DNA from: CAVYTF01 sp963771435
GTDB lineage: Bacteria; Bacteroidota; Bacteroidia; Chitinophagales; Chitinophagaceae
Assembly (NCBI GenBank): GCA_963771435.1
Contig: CAVYTF010000001.1
Coordinates: 119,738 to 183,737, forward strand
Length of the DNA stretch: 64,000 nucleotides
Direction: 5' to 3'
Position numbers and translations under genes: made by a program. The notes under the pieces were generated by a model that worked only from the letters and a program-made list of their open reading frames with translations, did not search any database and was not told the origin of the DNA. The stretch's first letter is position 1; the number at the start of each line of letters is the position of its first letter. Below are positions 42,233 through 51,374 of this stretch, one piece after another.

Positions 42233-43264
42233 ATGCCCAATTCAAACTTACATACCGAAAAGTCAGACCTCACCATAGCTGAAAAGGAATTTGAGAACAC
42301 CATCCGCCCCTCCGTCATCGATGACTTTTCCGGCCAGCCCCAGTTGGTCGAAAACCTCGTCATATTCATCAAAGCCGCAAAAATGCGCGGCGAAGCCCTC
42401 GATCATATCCTTTTTCACGGCCCACCCGGCCTCGGCAAAACAACGCTTTCAAGAATTGTGGCTAATGAACTTGGGGTTAATATCAAAGAAACCAGCGGCC
42501 CCGTCATCGAAAAACCCGGCGACCTTGCTGGATTATTGACCGCCCTCGAACCAAACGATGTGCTTTTTATTGATGAAATTCACAGGCTCAGTAACGTAGT
42601 CGAAGAATATTTATACGCCGCCATGGAAGATTTTCGCATTGATATTATGATCGACAGCGGCCCCAACGCAAGAAGCATACAGCTAAATTTAAACCCATTC
42701 ACCTTAGTTGGCGCAACTACCCGCAGCGGATTACTCACCGCCCCACTGCTTTCACGTTTTGGAATTAAATCCAGGCTCGAGTATTATCATACAGAAACTT
42801 TAAAGAAGATCATTGAAAGAAGCGCCGCCATTATGCAGGTAACCATCAGCGCCGATGCATCTTTTGAAATTGCCAGGAGAAGCCGTGGCACACCTCGAAT
42901 TGCTAATGGCTTATTGCGCCGCGTGAGAGATTTTGCGCAAGTACTCAATGACGGAACCATCGACATTGGCATCACACAACATGCTTTGAAAGCTTTGAAT
43001 GTAGATCAGCATGGCCTTGATGAAATGGATAACCGCATTCTTACTACAATTATTGAAAAGTTTAAAGGTGGCCCTGTTGGCCTCACCACCATTGCCACAG
43101 CAGTTGGAGAAGAGGCAGGAACTATCGAAGAAGTGTATGAACCTTTCTTAATACAGGAAGGCTTTCTCCAGCGTACTCCCCGCGGCAGGGAAGCAACGGC
43201 AAAGGCTTATTCCCATTTAGGTAAAACGCCTAATGCTTCAAGCCAAACTCTCTTTGGCTTATAA
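42233..43264 (+). CDS. ruvB: Holliday junction branch migration helicase RuvB
   Basis: A 343-residue AAA+ motor that drives branch migration with RuvA. Walker A is HGPPGLGKTTLS, Walker B VLFIDEIHRLS, sensor 1 FTLVGATTRSGLLTAPLLSR, and the arginine finger is the Arg closing that segment. The C-terminal winged-helix domain ends FLQRTPRGREATAKAYSHLG. Full length. ruvA and ruvC are not adjacent. Confidence 0.98.
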   Translation: MPNSNLHTEKSDLTIAEKEFENTIRPSVIDDFSGQPQLVENLVIFIKAAKMRGEALDHILFHGPPGLGKTTLSRIVANELGVNIKETSGPVIEKPGDLAGLLTALEPNDVLFIDEIHRLSNVVEEYLYAAMEDFRIDIMIDSGPNARSIQLNLNPFTLVGATTRSGLLTAPLLSRFGIKSRLEYYHTETLKKIIERSAAIMQVTISADASFEIARRSRGTPRIANGLLRRVRDFAQVLNDGTIDIGITQHALKALNVDQHGLDEMDNRILTTIIEKFKGGPVGLTTIATAVGEEAGTIEEVYEPFLIQEGFLQRTPRGREATAKAYSHLGKTPNASSQTLFGL

Positions 43265-43289
43265 TTTATCGCTGAAAATAATTTAATAA

Positions 43290-43317
43290 AAAAGCCCCAT
43301 GCAAACTGCATGAGGCC
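43290..43317. terminator. terminator after ruvB
   Basis: The stem gccccatgca / tgcatgaggc around aac is preceded by an A-run and followed by a weak T stretch, between the convergent ruvB and response regulator genes. It probably works best on the minus strand. Confidence 0.55.
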
Positions 43318-43343
43318 GTATTCACTCAACATATTTGTTATGG

Positions 43344-44039
43344 CTATGGCGCTACTAATCTGAACCCATTGCCATGAATATTTACAATTTCTATTTGATC
43401 ATCATCTTTTAAATACTTACGCAGTTTGGCAATATACACATCCATGCTGCGGCCATTGAAATAAGTGTCGCTGCCCCAAATTTTCTTTAATGCCCTTTCG
43501 CGGGTGAGCAGATCATTCTTGTGCTCAGAAAGCATCTTTAATAGTTCGTTCTCTTTGGGCGACAGCGTTTGCATTACTTCGTCATGGCTAAGTTGGCGCA
43601 GTTTAGGGTTGAAATGGTATTTACCCAGGTCAAACTGCATGTTCTCACTTTCCTTGTTCATTTCTTCATTGCGTTTCAGGATCGCTTTTATCTTGAGCAA
43701 CAATACTTCACTGTCAAAAGGCTTGGTGATATAATCATCTGCGCCAAGTTTATAGCCCTGGATGATGTCATCTTTCATTGTTTTTGCACTAAGAAAGAAT
43801 AGGGGAACATCAGGGTCAATGTCGCGTATTTCTTCAGCTAGAGTGAAGCCATCCATATTTGGCATCATCACGTCAAGCAGGCAGATGTCGTATTTTTCGC
43901 GCTGAAAAGCAGCAAGGCCAAGGCGGCCATCCCTTTCAAGGGTTATTTCATAATCGTTCAGCTCAAGATAGTTTTTGAGTACCATACCAAGGTTGGTATC
44001 GTCTTCACATAATAGTATCTTGTATTTTTTTCCTTCCAT
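43344..44039 (-). CDS. OmpR-family DNA-binding response regulator
   Basis: A 231-residue two-domain regulator. The receiver domain has the acidic pair CEDD, the phosphoacceptor Asp in DICLLDVMMPNMDGF, and the Lys in ADDYITKPFD. The C-terminal winged helix contains LSPKENELLKMLSEHKNDLL, RERALKKIWGSDTYFNGRSM and DVYIAKLRKYL. It resembles the RprY-type regulators of Bacteroidota. No histidine kinase gene is adjacent, so its partner is encoded elsewhere. Confidence 0.93.
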   Translation of the reverse strand: MEGKKYKILLCEDDTNLGMVLKNYLELNDYEITLERDGRLGLAAFQREKYDICLLDVMMPNMDGFTLAEEIRDIDPDVPLFFLSAKTMKDDIIQGYKLGADDYITKPFDSEVLLLKIKAILKRNEEMNKESENMQFDLGKYHFNPKLRQLSHDEVMQTLSPKENELLKMLSEHKNDLLTRERALKKIWGSDTYFNGRSMDVYIAKLRKYLKDDDQIEIVNIHGNGFRLVAP

Positions 44040-44352
44040 GATTCTTGTTTTTTGAATTTTAATTTGAGAATAAAGTTAAGTGTTTAGCTGCTTAATTGCA
44101 ACAGCAGGCAATTTTTATTTAAAGAATATCAATGTATTAAACCTCAAAGCTAAGAGAGAGTTTAGTGATTTTTTACACTTTTGCATTTTAAAAACAAAAA
44201 TTGTTGTTAATCACAGTAAATAGCAGGAATTAGGCCAGAATGCCAGCACAACGTCCCTCTCATGGCTTTATTAGGAATTGGAATAGGATTGGGATGGCTT
44301 TGCCATGCCTTCGGCTTGGCTGATGATTGATGGGTAGAGGAGCGTTTATTTT
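44040..44352. other. gene-free stretch between response regulator and guaB
   Basis: About 310 bp, AT-rich next to the response regulator and GC-richer next to guaB, with the imperfect repeat ggaattggaataggattggg. No RNA gene or supported reading frame was seen. It contains the promoter of the response regulator and the 3' end of the guaB transcript. Confidence 0.45.
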
Positions 44353-45852
44353 TTAGCTTCTGCTGTAGTTGGGGGATTCTTTGGTTATTTCTACGTCGTG
44401 GGCATGGCTTTCGCGCATGCCGGCGTTGGTTATTTGTACGAAAGTGGCCTGCTGGAGGGCGGCGATGTCTTTTGCGCCGCAATAGCCCATGCCGGCGCGT
44501 AAACCGCCGGTGAACTGGGCGACTACTTCGTTTAAATTGCCTTTGTATGCGACGCGGCCTTCGATGCCTTCCGGTACTAACTTTTTTATGTCGTCTTCCA
44601 CGTCCTGGAAGTAGCGGTCGCTGCTGCCCTGGGTCATGGCGCCGATACTGCCCATACCGCGGTATTCTTTGAACTTGCGGCCTTCATAAATGATGGTTTC
44701 GCCGGGGCTTTCTTCGAGGCCGGCAAAAACACTGCCCATCATTACCACGTTGGCGCCTGCGGCCAGGGCTTTAACCATGTCGCCCGTGTAGCGGATGCCG
44801 CCGTCGGCAATGACTGGGATGCCTTTAGTTTTTAAAGCGGCGGCGGCTTCCATGATGGCAGTGAGTTGGGGAACGCCTGCACCCGTGACGATGCGGGTGG
44901 TGCAGATGGAGCCGGGACCGATGCCTACTTTAACTGCATCTGCGCCTGCGTCGGCAAGGGCTTTTGCGCCTGCGGCGGTTCCGATGTTTCCGGCGATGAC
45001 CTGCAAGGTTTTGAAACTCTTTTTAAGGCCTTTTAATGCTTCTATGACGCCTTTGCTATGGCCGTGAGCACTATCTAGCACTACAATATCAACGCCTACA
45101 TTCTGCAAGGCGGCGGCGCGTTCGTGCAGATCTTTTGTGATGCCAAGGGCTGCCCCAACGAGCAGCCTGCCAAAGGAGTCTTTGACAGCGTTGGGGTAAT
45201 TTCTTATCTGGAGTATGTCGCGGTAGGTGATGAGGCCGATGAGTTTGCCCTGCTTGTCAACTACCGGGAGCTTTTCTATTTTGTATTGGCGGAGTATTTT
45301 CTCTGCTTTTTTTAAGTCTGTTCCGTCCGGAGCGGTGATGAGGTTTTCTTTGGTCATTACCTCGCTGACCTTTCTTTTCTTGTCTGTTTCAAAGCGCAGG
45401 TCGCGATTGGTGAGGATGCCGACGAGCATTTTGCCTTCATCAACGATGGGGATGCCGCCGATCTTGTTGTCCTTCATCAGTTTCATGGCATCGCCGATGG
45501 TGGCGTTTTTGTGCAGGGTAATGGGATCGATGATGAGGCCGCTTTCGCTGCGTTTTACTTTGCGCACCTGTTCGGACTGCTTTTCGATGGTCATGTTCTT
45601 GTGGAGGATGCCAATCCCACCTTCGCGTGCCAAAGCCATCGCTAGGGTGGATTCTGTGACTGTGTCCATTGCGGCGGAAAGGAGGGGCACATTGATGGTA
45701 AGGCTTTTTGTAAGCTGCGACTGTATGTTGACTTCGCGGGGGAGAACCTGGCTATATGCAGGCATTAATAATACATCATCGAAAGTGAGGCCTTCGCCAA
45801 AAAATCTTTTGTTACCAGTGTTGTTTTGCGGAGCGTTAATTCTTGTTGCCAT
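44353..45852 (-). CDS. guaB: inosine-5'-monophosphate dehydrogenase
   Basis: Oxidises IMP to XMP, the committed step of GTP synthesis. About 499 residues from the ATG at 45852. Order: N-terminal barrel part (LTFDDVLLMPAYSQVLP), two CBS domains (IGGIPIVDEGKMLVGILTNR and IEKLPVVDKQGKLIGLITYR), then the barrel with DIVVLDSAHGHS, the catalytic Cys loop GIGPGSICTTRIVTG, IADGGIRYTGDMVKALAAGA and the flap YRGMGSIGAM. The reading frame can be extended two codons to a TTG, but the promoter element overlaps there. Confidence 0.97.
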   Translation of the reverse strand: MATRINAPQNNTGNKRFFGEGLTFDDVLLMPAYSQVLPREVNIQSQLTKSLTINVPLLSAAMDTVTESTLAMALAREGGIGILHKNMTIEKQSEQVRKVKRSESGLIIDPITLHKNATIGDAMKLMKDNKIGGIPIVDEGKMLVGILTNRDLRFETDKKRKVSEVMTKENLITAPDGTDLKKAEKILRQYKIEKLPVVDKQGKLIGLITYRDILQIRNYPNAVKDSFGRLLVGAALGITKDLHERAAALQNVGVDIVVLDSAHGHSKGVIEALKGLKKSFKTLQVIAGNIGTAAGAKALADAGADAVKVGIGPGSICTTRIVTGAGVPQLTAIMEAAAALKTKGIPVIADGGIRYTGDMVKALAAGANVVMMGSVFAGLEESPGETIIYEGRKFKEYRGMGSIGAMTQGSSDRYFQDVEDDIKKLVPEGIEGRVAYKGNLNEVVAQFTGGLRAGMGYCGAKDIAALQQATFVQITNAGMRESHAHDVEITKESPNYSRS

Positions 45853-45855
45853 GTG

Positions 45856-45888
45856 CAAAGGTAAGGTGATGGATAAATACGAAGCAAA
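45856..45888 (-). promoter_or_regulatory. guaB promoter, apparently giving a leaderless mRNA
   Basis: On the minus strand tacctttg (45863-45856) is a perfect TAnnTTTG -7 element, and tttg (45888-45885) lies 21 nt upstream as the -33 element. This is the best full promoter in the window. The ATG is only 4-6 nt after the -7 element, so transcription should begin at or very near the first base of the start codon. Confidence 0.7.
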
Positions 45889-46010
45889 TATTATTGGCTG
45901 GTATTATATGGAAGGTAGGGGACTTAATGTTTTGTTTACTTACGCCTCTTTGTCCTGCTACGTGAGATGGTACGGATATTGACCAAGGCTATATCCTCAA
46001 TCCATTCCTC

Positions 46011-47024
46011 TTGGCAAAGAAAAACATAGAACTCAGCATACTTGACCAGTCCATAGTTCATAAAGGGTTTTCAGCAAGGCAGGCAGTAGAAGCGACCATT
46101 CAAACGGCAAAGCTGGCAGATAAGTTAGGGTACAAACGTTTTTGGGTATCTGAACATCATAATTCAAAACTTATTGCAGGCAGCACTCCTGAAGTGCTGA
46201 TAGTGAAGGTGGCAGATGAGACCAGCCATATTCGTGTTGGTTCGGGCGGTGTTATGCTCCCTAATCACAGTGCTTATAAGGTTGCAGAGAATTTCAGGAT
46301 GCTGGAAACGCTTTTCCCGGGAAGAATTGACCTTGGTATGGGACGTGCGCCGGGCACTGACCGAATTACTTCATCGGTTCTTAATCCATCCAATACTTTT
46401 AATGAGACCGATTACCTGCGGCAACTGGAGCATTTGCAACATTTTTTTGACGATACAGCGGCTTCGCAGTATGGCCTGCTGTTAGCCGTGCCGCAGGCAG
46501 CAACCACCCCTACCCAATGGATACTGAGTTCCAGCGGCGGCAGTGCGCCCATTGCTGCAAAATATGGAATGGGGCTGGCTGTCGCAAGATTTATCAATGG
46601 TTTTGCTGACAGGAGCATGGTGGAGGCTTACAGACGCAATTTTATTCCTTCGCCGCATTTGGCTGCCCCGCAGGAACTGGTGGCTTTGCATGTGATTTGT
46701 GCGGACACTGAAGAAAAGGCAATGGAGATGCGCAAGTTCCTTAATTACGTGCATGTGCAGTTTGAAAAGGGCAATTTTGATAACATTGGGGATGAGGCAG
46801 ATGCAAAAGAGTATGTTTTTTCGGCAACTGACCTTTCTATTATTGCAAGAAATAGCGGCAAGGCCATTTCGGGAACAAAGGAGCAAGTGAAAAAGCAGTT
46901 GCTGCAACTTTCTGATGAATTAGATATTTCTGAAATAATGGTGGTTTGTATGGCCTACCGGCAGGAAGATAGGATAAGGTCATTTGAATTGCTGGCAGAG
47001 GCGTTTGAATTGGGGAGGATTTAA
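46011..47024 (+). CDS. LLM-class flavin-dependent oxidoreductase
   Basis: A 337-residue bacterial luciferase-like monooxygenase, single-component type (YhbW-like), starting at a TTG. Typical segments are ADKLGYKRFWVSEHHNSKLI, IRVGSGGVMLPNHSAYKVAE, LFPGRIDLGMGRAPGTDR, WILSSSGGSAPIAAKYGMGL and SGTKEQVKKQLLQLSDELDI. FMN-dependent oxidation of an unknown substrate. Divergent from guaB. Confidence 0.9.
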   Translation: MAKKNIELSILDQSIVHKGFSARQAVEATIQTAKLADKLGYKRFWVSEHHNSKLIAGSTPEVLIVKVADETSHIRVGSGGVMLPNHSAYKVAENFRMLETLFPGRIDLGMGRAPGTDRITSSVLNPSNTFNETDYLRQLEHLQHFFDDTAASQYGLLLAVPQAATTPTQWILSSSGGSAPIAAKYGMGLAVARFINGFADRSMVEAYRRNFIPSPHLAAPQELVALHVICADTEEKAMEMRKFLNYVHVQFEKGNFDNIGDEADAKEYVFSATDLSIIARNSGKAISGTKEQVKKQLLQLSDELDISEIMVVCMAYRQEDRIRSFELLAEAFELGRI

Positions 47025-47041
47025 CCGAGGGTCTATACTGA

Positions 47042-47125
47042 CGATTTCGGCAATGGCATCCTAAAACCTCATGATTATGCTGCCGATTTTGGCAATACCA
47101 ATATTGTACGCTACTCCGCCAATCG
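47042..47125. repeat. possible decayed 21/42-bp repeat
   Basis: The sequences cgatttcggcaatggca (47042) and cgattttggcaatacca (47084) are 42 bp apart, with weaker similarity in the 21-bp steps between. It lies in the 116-bp gap between two convergent genes. It may be a worn-out relative of the 21-bp arrays; only two clear units. Confidence 0.35.
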
Positions 47126-47140
47126 GATTATTCCTAGCCG

Positions 47141-47677
47141 CTATTCTAAATTGCCTTCCTCATTGAGAAATTCGTCAAGTTCTTCTTTCTTTGGAGTTAC
47201 TTCTTCAAGGGTTTTATTTCTTTTCATCATATCCCATTTATACATTTCGTTGGTCAGGTTTTCAAATTCTGCATAAAACGTAATATCATTTTTACTTTGA
47301 CGCAGATTATTTACTAGTTCCTTTGTGAGTTCCCACCAGCGCAAATTATAATAAGAGAAAGTTGCCCAAACCATTTCAGGGTCAAGTGATTTTTTTCTAA
47401 ACATTATTCCCAATAGTTCAAAAAATTCAAGTGTTGTTTCCCATAATTCGCTTTTATCAGTTCCTCTTAAAATCTGTTTTGCAAGATTTTTTCTTGCTTT
47501 TCTTATTTCAATACTGTTAAATCTGTTTTCTAAAGTTATCAGCATTCTTAAATGCAAGTCTCTTTCGCTAAATTCAGATTGCTTTTTAACCAGCCTAATA
47601 GCCACAAAAACTGAAGCGCAGGAGGCAACAGCAGTTAATGCGATCCAAAATATTTCTGAATGTAAAATATTACACAT
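47141..47677 (-). CDS. hypothetical protein with N-terminal membrane helix
   Basis: A 178-residue protein. One N-terminal hydrophobic helix (IFWIALTAVASCASVFVAIR, 9-28) is followed by a helical cytoplasmic domain (LRMLITLENRFNSIEIRKAR, WETTLEFFELLGIMFRKK, ATFSYYNLRWWELTKELV). This resembles DUF4760-type proteins of unknown function. A 44-codon frame ends one base before its start. Confidence 0.6.
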   Translation of the reverse strand: MCNILHSEIFWIALTAVASCASVFVAIRLVKKQSEFSERDLHLRMLITLENRFNSIEIRKARKNLAKQILRGTDKSELWETTLEFFELLGIMFRKKSLDPEMVWATFSYYNLRWWELTKELVNNLRQSKNDITFYAEFENLTNEMYKWDMMKRNKTLEEVTPKKEELDEFLNEEGNLE

Positions 47678-47678
47678 T

Positions 47679-47813
47679 CTATTTATTTTTAGATGGCTTT
47701 ACAGAGGCAAGTATAGAATTTATAGTGGTATTAGAGCTGCCAACAAATTTAAAAACAGAATTGTATCTTGAAGGCATTTTGATTGCTGCTTTCTCCGTGT
47801 TCTTTTCTCTCAT
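47679..47813 (-). CDS. possible 44-residue small protein
   Basis: An ATG-started frame (MREKNTEKAAIKMPSRYNSV ... INSILASVKPSKNK) ending one base before the ATG of the DUF4760-like gene. Tight coupling and a basic, protein-like composition make it a candidate small gene, but its length is within chance expectation and no family is recognised. Confidence 0.3.
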   Translation of the reverse strand: MREKNTEKAAIKMPSRYNSVFKFVGSSNTTINSILASVKPSKNK

Positions 47814-48434
47814 TCAGGCAAGGTAAAAACTATTCTTTGCATGCCAAAGTTTTATAGCATAAACGTTTATTTTCAATATTAGTAAAAAAAGTAGAAAGCT
47901 AGTCATTGTCATTACTTTCATGGCGACGAGGTTAAATTGATATAGATATATTTCGTAAAATAAATAAGGCTAAATATAGAAATGGGTAAGTATCAACATT
48001 TGTTAGTCTGCAAGACAAAAGGAATATATCTAAGATAATGAAATTTTAGCATTAGATAGAACAGGTAATGACAATCCGAACTGGTTTTTTATTTCTTCTA
48101 TTTCGCTATTGTTATATAAATGCTTCTACCTATTTGTTATCTAATAATCGATTATCTTCACTATGAGATTTATCTATTCGTGGCCTGTCAAAAATTCATG
48201 AATTTTCAATAATACTTTAATGCTTTTTGTTATAACATCCCTTTAAACCATCGTTTTTATCCTTTTCACCTCCCTTCCTCCTCCATGCCACATCCGTGCG
48301 TCCTTCACGCCACATTCACTAAAAGCCTACTCATCTACTCCCGCTTTCTCCCTTCCATAGCTTTCTGCCATTAATGCAGTACGAACAGTAAATGCAATTA
48401 AGTTTATATCAGGGTCATAAAAAACTGCTTTAAA
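47814..48434. other. gene-free AT-rich region
   Basis: About 620 bp with no supported gene, RNA or array. The left part is very AT-rich. At 48287-48315 gccacat recurs at a 22-bp spacing in a pyrimidine-rich stretch, which may be a trace of the short-period repeats seen elsewhere. Confidence 0.45.
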
Positions 48435-48458
48435 TTGCAACAGTATAATACCCATACT

Positions 48459-49400
48459 ATGAGAATAGTTCATCTCACCCTTTTGCTGGTTACTACATTA
48501 TTGTATTGCAGTTGTACCCTCCATGCCCAGGACATGAATAAAACCATCTTGGTAGATGGGCGCCAAAGAGAGTACATTATCCATCTCCCGCCAGGCTTCA
48601 ACGCCTCCACCAACCTCCCTTTGATACTCGCCCTTCACGGCGGTGGCGGCACAGCCAAAGGCGCCATTCCCTTCTACAACCTTGAAGGTCTGGCCGATAA
48701 AAACAATTGTATCATTGTTTACCCCAACGCGATCAACAAGGCATGGTACATCCCCGGCATGTCCAGCCGCGTCAAGAAGATAGACAGTACCGTTGACGAT
48801 ATCCATTTTATTTCCCTCCTGCTGGACTACCTTATTGCCAATTACAAAGTAGATAATCAAAGAGTCTTTTGTACAGGCATTTCCCGTGGCGGCATGTTTT
48901 CCTTCTACCTCGCCGATGCCTTAAACAACCGTCTGGCAGGCATTGCTCCTGTTTGCGGTGGCATCTCCCAAACCATCATGAAAACCTATTCATATGCCCA
49001 ACCCATTCCTGTTCTGATGATCAATGGCACTGCTGACCCCCTCGTAAGATATGATGGCGGCTATGGCACCCTAAACAAACGCAATGAAGGAAACGAAGAT
49101 GCCGATGTAGTACCAGCAGAACAACTACTCGCAAAGATCGTTGCTTTGGATAATTGCACCGCACCTCCCAAAACCACTGAACTTCCTGATGTTGACCCCA
49201 ACGACAATTGCACCGAAACAGAATCTATCTATGACTGCAATAATGTAAAAGTAGCTTTCATTAAAATAACCAACGGAGGCCATACATGGGCGGGCGGTAC
49301 GCAGTACTTACCTAAATTCCTTATTGGCAGGCTCTGCAAAGACTTCAGTGCCTCCGAAAAGATATTCGACTTCTTTATGAGCATTAAAAAAACTCCTTAA
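48459..49400 (+). CDS. secreted PHB depolymerase/feruloyl esterase-like hydrolase
   Basis: An alpha/beta hydrolase of about 313 residues starting at the ATG at 48459 (an in-frame ATG lies 24 bp upstream). Signal peptide (MRIVHLTLLLVTTLLYCSCT then LHAQ). LPLILALHGGGGTAKGAI gives the oxyanion-hole strand, VFCTGISRGGMFSFYLADAL holds the nucleophile Ser, PVLMINGTADPLVRYDGG the Asp and ITNGGHTWAGGTQY the His. LpqC-type esterase; the natural substrate may be polyester or plant-derived esters. It overlaps the convergent dprA stop by 4 bp. Confidence 0.9.
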   Translation: MRIVHLTLLLVTTLLYCSCTLHAQDMNKTILVDGRQREYIIHLPPGFNASTNLPLILALHGGGGTAKGAIPFYNLEGLADKNNCIIVYPNAINKAWYIPGMSSRVKKIDSTVDDIHFISLLLDYLIANYKVDNQRVFCTGISRGGMFSFYLADALNNRLAGIAPVCGGISQTIMKTYSYAQPIPVLMINGTADPLVRYDGGYGTLNKRNEGNEDADVVPAEQLLAKIVALDNCTAPPKTTELPDVDPNDNCTETESIYDCNNVKVAFIKITNGGHTWAGGTQYLPKFLIGRLCKDFSASEKIFDFFMSIKKTP

Positions 49401-50494
49401 ATCAGTTTATACAGTTTCCCCGGCATACTTTCAATTACGTTTTGCAGTTCAAGATTAAGCATACAAGCAGCCACAGTACTACTGTTCAATCTGCTTTTAA
49501 AATATAGTTCATCAATATGTACAGCATCTTTTTCTTTTAATATATCAACAAGTATCTTTTCCTCAGGCGACAGCTCAATAAACAACTCTTTCTGTATCCT
49601 CCCCCTTGCTTTTTTCTTTTCCCAACCCATTAACTCAATGAATTGTTGTGTATCAGTCAACAAGATAGCCTTGTTGTTTTTTATTAAATGATTGCAACCG
49701 GCGCTTTTGTTATCTGTAGTTTTACCCGGAAAAGCAAACACATCCCTGTTATAATTATTAGCAAGTTCCGCAGTTATCATGCTTCCTCCTTTTAAAGCAG
49801 TTTCAATTACAATAGTTGCATCGGCCATCCCTGCAACTATCCTGTTCCGCTGTGGGAAATTGAAGGCATCCGGTTTTGTTTGCTGCATAAATTCAGTAAG
49901 TAACCCACCTTTAGACGAAATTTCTTTTGCCAATCCTTTATGCTGTGACGGATAAATAGAATCTAATCCGTGCGCAACCACAGCAACCGTCTGCAAGCCG
50001 TTTTGCAAAGCCGCTTTATGAGCTATTCCATCTATGCCAAATGCCAATCCGCTTACAATTATAGGGTTCTGTTCTTTTATTTCTTCTATAAACTTCTCTG
50101 TGATTTGTTTGCCGTAATCAGTATTGTTTCTTGTTCCTACAATACTAATTATTTTAGATTCATTTAAGCTTGCAGCCCCTCTATAATACAGTAAGATCGG
50201 GGCATCAGCACAATTAAGTAACCGTTGGGGGTAATCTTTTTCAGTAATAAATAATGGCTGTATTTTATACTTTTCAATAAAAGCTATTTCCGCTTCTGCT
50301 TGTTTAAGGTCAGTGAATGCTTTAATACTGTTGGCTTTTATTTCTCCTATGTTTTCAACCGTGCTTATTTCTTTTTTACTGGCTTTAAAAATGGCTTCAG
50401 CACCCCCAAAATGATCCAATAAATTTCTAGCATGTACTGGCCCGATATTCGGCACAAGCGTCAGAACAACACGATAAAGAAGTGTATCATTCAT
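49397..50494 (-). CDS. dprA: DNA-processing protein DprA
   Basis: A 365-residue protein that loads RecA on incoming single-stranded DNA in natural transformation. Order: N-terminal helix-hairpin-helix region (PNIGPVHARNLLDHFGGAEA), Rossmann-like DprA core (ISIVGTRNNTDYGKQI, IVSGLAFGIDGIAHKAAL, FNFPQRNRIVAGMADATIVI and GGSMITAELANNYNRDVFAF), and a C-terminal winged-helix domain (LSPEEKILVDILKEKDAVHI). It indicates potential competence. Confidence 0.96.
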   Translation of the reverse strand: MNDTLLYRVVLTLVPNIGPVHARNLLDHFGGAEAIFKASKKEISTVENIGEIKANSIKAFTDLKQAEAEIAFIEKYKIQPLFITEKDYPQRLLNCADAPILLYYRGAASLNESKIISIVGTRNNTDYGKQITEKFIEEIKEQNPIIVSGLAFGIDGIAHKAALQNGLQTVAVVAHGLDSIYPSQHKGLAKEISSKGGLLTEFMQQTKPDAFNFPQRNRIVAGMADATIVIETALKGGSMITAELANNYNRDVFAFPGKTTDNKSAGCNHLIKNNKAILLTDTQQFIELMGWEKKKARGRIQKELFIELSPEEKILVDILKEKDAVHIDELYFKSRLNSSTVAACMLNLELQNVIESMPGKLYKLI

Positions 50495-50561
50495 TTTTAT
50501 TATTCCCCCTACTTAACTATTTGTACTTTGCGACCCTAATTGCCTGTCAAAAATAACAACT

Positions 50562-51332
50562 GTGAATTCATTATTTGAAAAATTAAAACACATCAGGCTG
50601 GTTCGTTCGTTCGTTTATGGAGTTGTTGGTGCAGCTACTTACCCAGGCATTGCAATGATTAATAAACTAAGGATAGAAGGCACTGAACATATTTCAAATC
50701 TTCCGCATAACAATGTGCTTTTTGTAAGTAACCACCAGACTTATTTTGCTGATGTCATCACCTTCATCCATATCTTTTGTGCAGTCAAATGGCGAAAGCA
50801 GAACAAACTCGGTCTGCCATTTTACCTACTGAATCCTTTCACCAATGTTTATTTCGTGGCAGCAGCAGAAACCATGAACGGGAGTTTTCTCAGCCGCCTT
50901 TTTAAATTGGGAGGAGCCCTTACCGTAAAGCGGACCTGGCGTGCTGAAGGCAAAGAAGTGCAGCGCGGCCTCGACACTTCAGATACTACTAAAATAACCA
51001 AGGCGCTCCACAAAAGCTGGGTCATCACATTTCCCCAGGGTACTACAAAGCCTTTCGCTCCCGGCAGGAAAGGCACAGCATTTATTATCAAACAAAACAA
51101 GCCAATTGTGGTGCCTGTTGTTATCAATGGCTTCTGGAGGGCATTTACAAAAAAGGGGTTAACCTTTAAAAAGAAAGGTTCTCTCCTTTCAATAAAATTT
51201 AAGGCGCCCCTAGTAATTGACTACACTAACACAGTGGAAGAGATTTTAGAACAGGTGATGGATGCTATTGAACAAAGCAAAAAGTTTATGCTCAAAGGCA
51301 AACATCACCTCATAAGCATACTTGATAAATGA
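50562..51332 (+). CDS. lysophospholipid acyltransferase (PlsC-like)
   Basis: A 256-residue membrane-associated acyltransferase starting at a GTG. The catalytic NHxxxxD motif is VLFVSNHQTYFADVITF, and the substrate-phosphate motif is SWVITFPQGTTKPFAPGRKG. IVVPVVINGFWRAF is the fourth conserved block. It acylates a lysophospholipid or related glycerol lipid at the inner membrane. It is 42 bp upstream of the ACMSD-like gene on the same strand. Confidence 0.9.
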   Translation: MNSLFEKLKHIRLVRSFVYGVVGAATYPGIAMINKLRIEGTEHISNLPHNNVLFVSNHQTYFADVITFIHIFCAVKWRKQNKLGLPFYLLNPFTNVYFVAAAETMNGSFLSRLFKLGGALTVKRTWRAEGKEVQRGLDTSDTTKITKALHKSWVITFPQGTTKPFAPGRKGTAFIIKQNKPIVVPVVINGFWRAFTKKGLTFKKKGSLLSIKFKAPLVIDYTNTVEEILEQVMDAIEQSKKFMLKGKHHLISILDK

Positions 51333-51374
51333 TCTAAACAGTCATCAATTAATTCCTACTATTTATTTTCCATC

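Noticed and set aside
47638..47826. 62-codon plus-strand frame opposite the small minus-strand frame
   Set aside because: It is antisense to the start of the DUF4760-like gene, and its composition is explained by the AT-rich complementary strand; the minus-strand alternative is better coupled to a gene.
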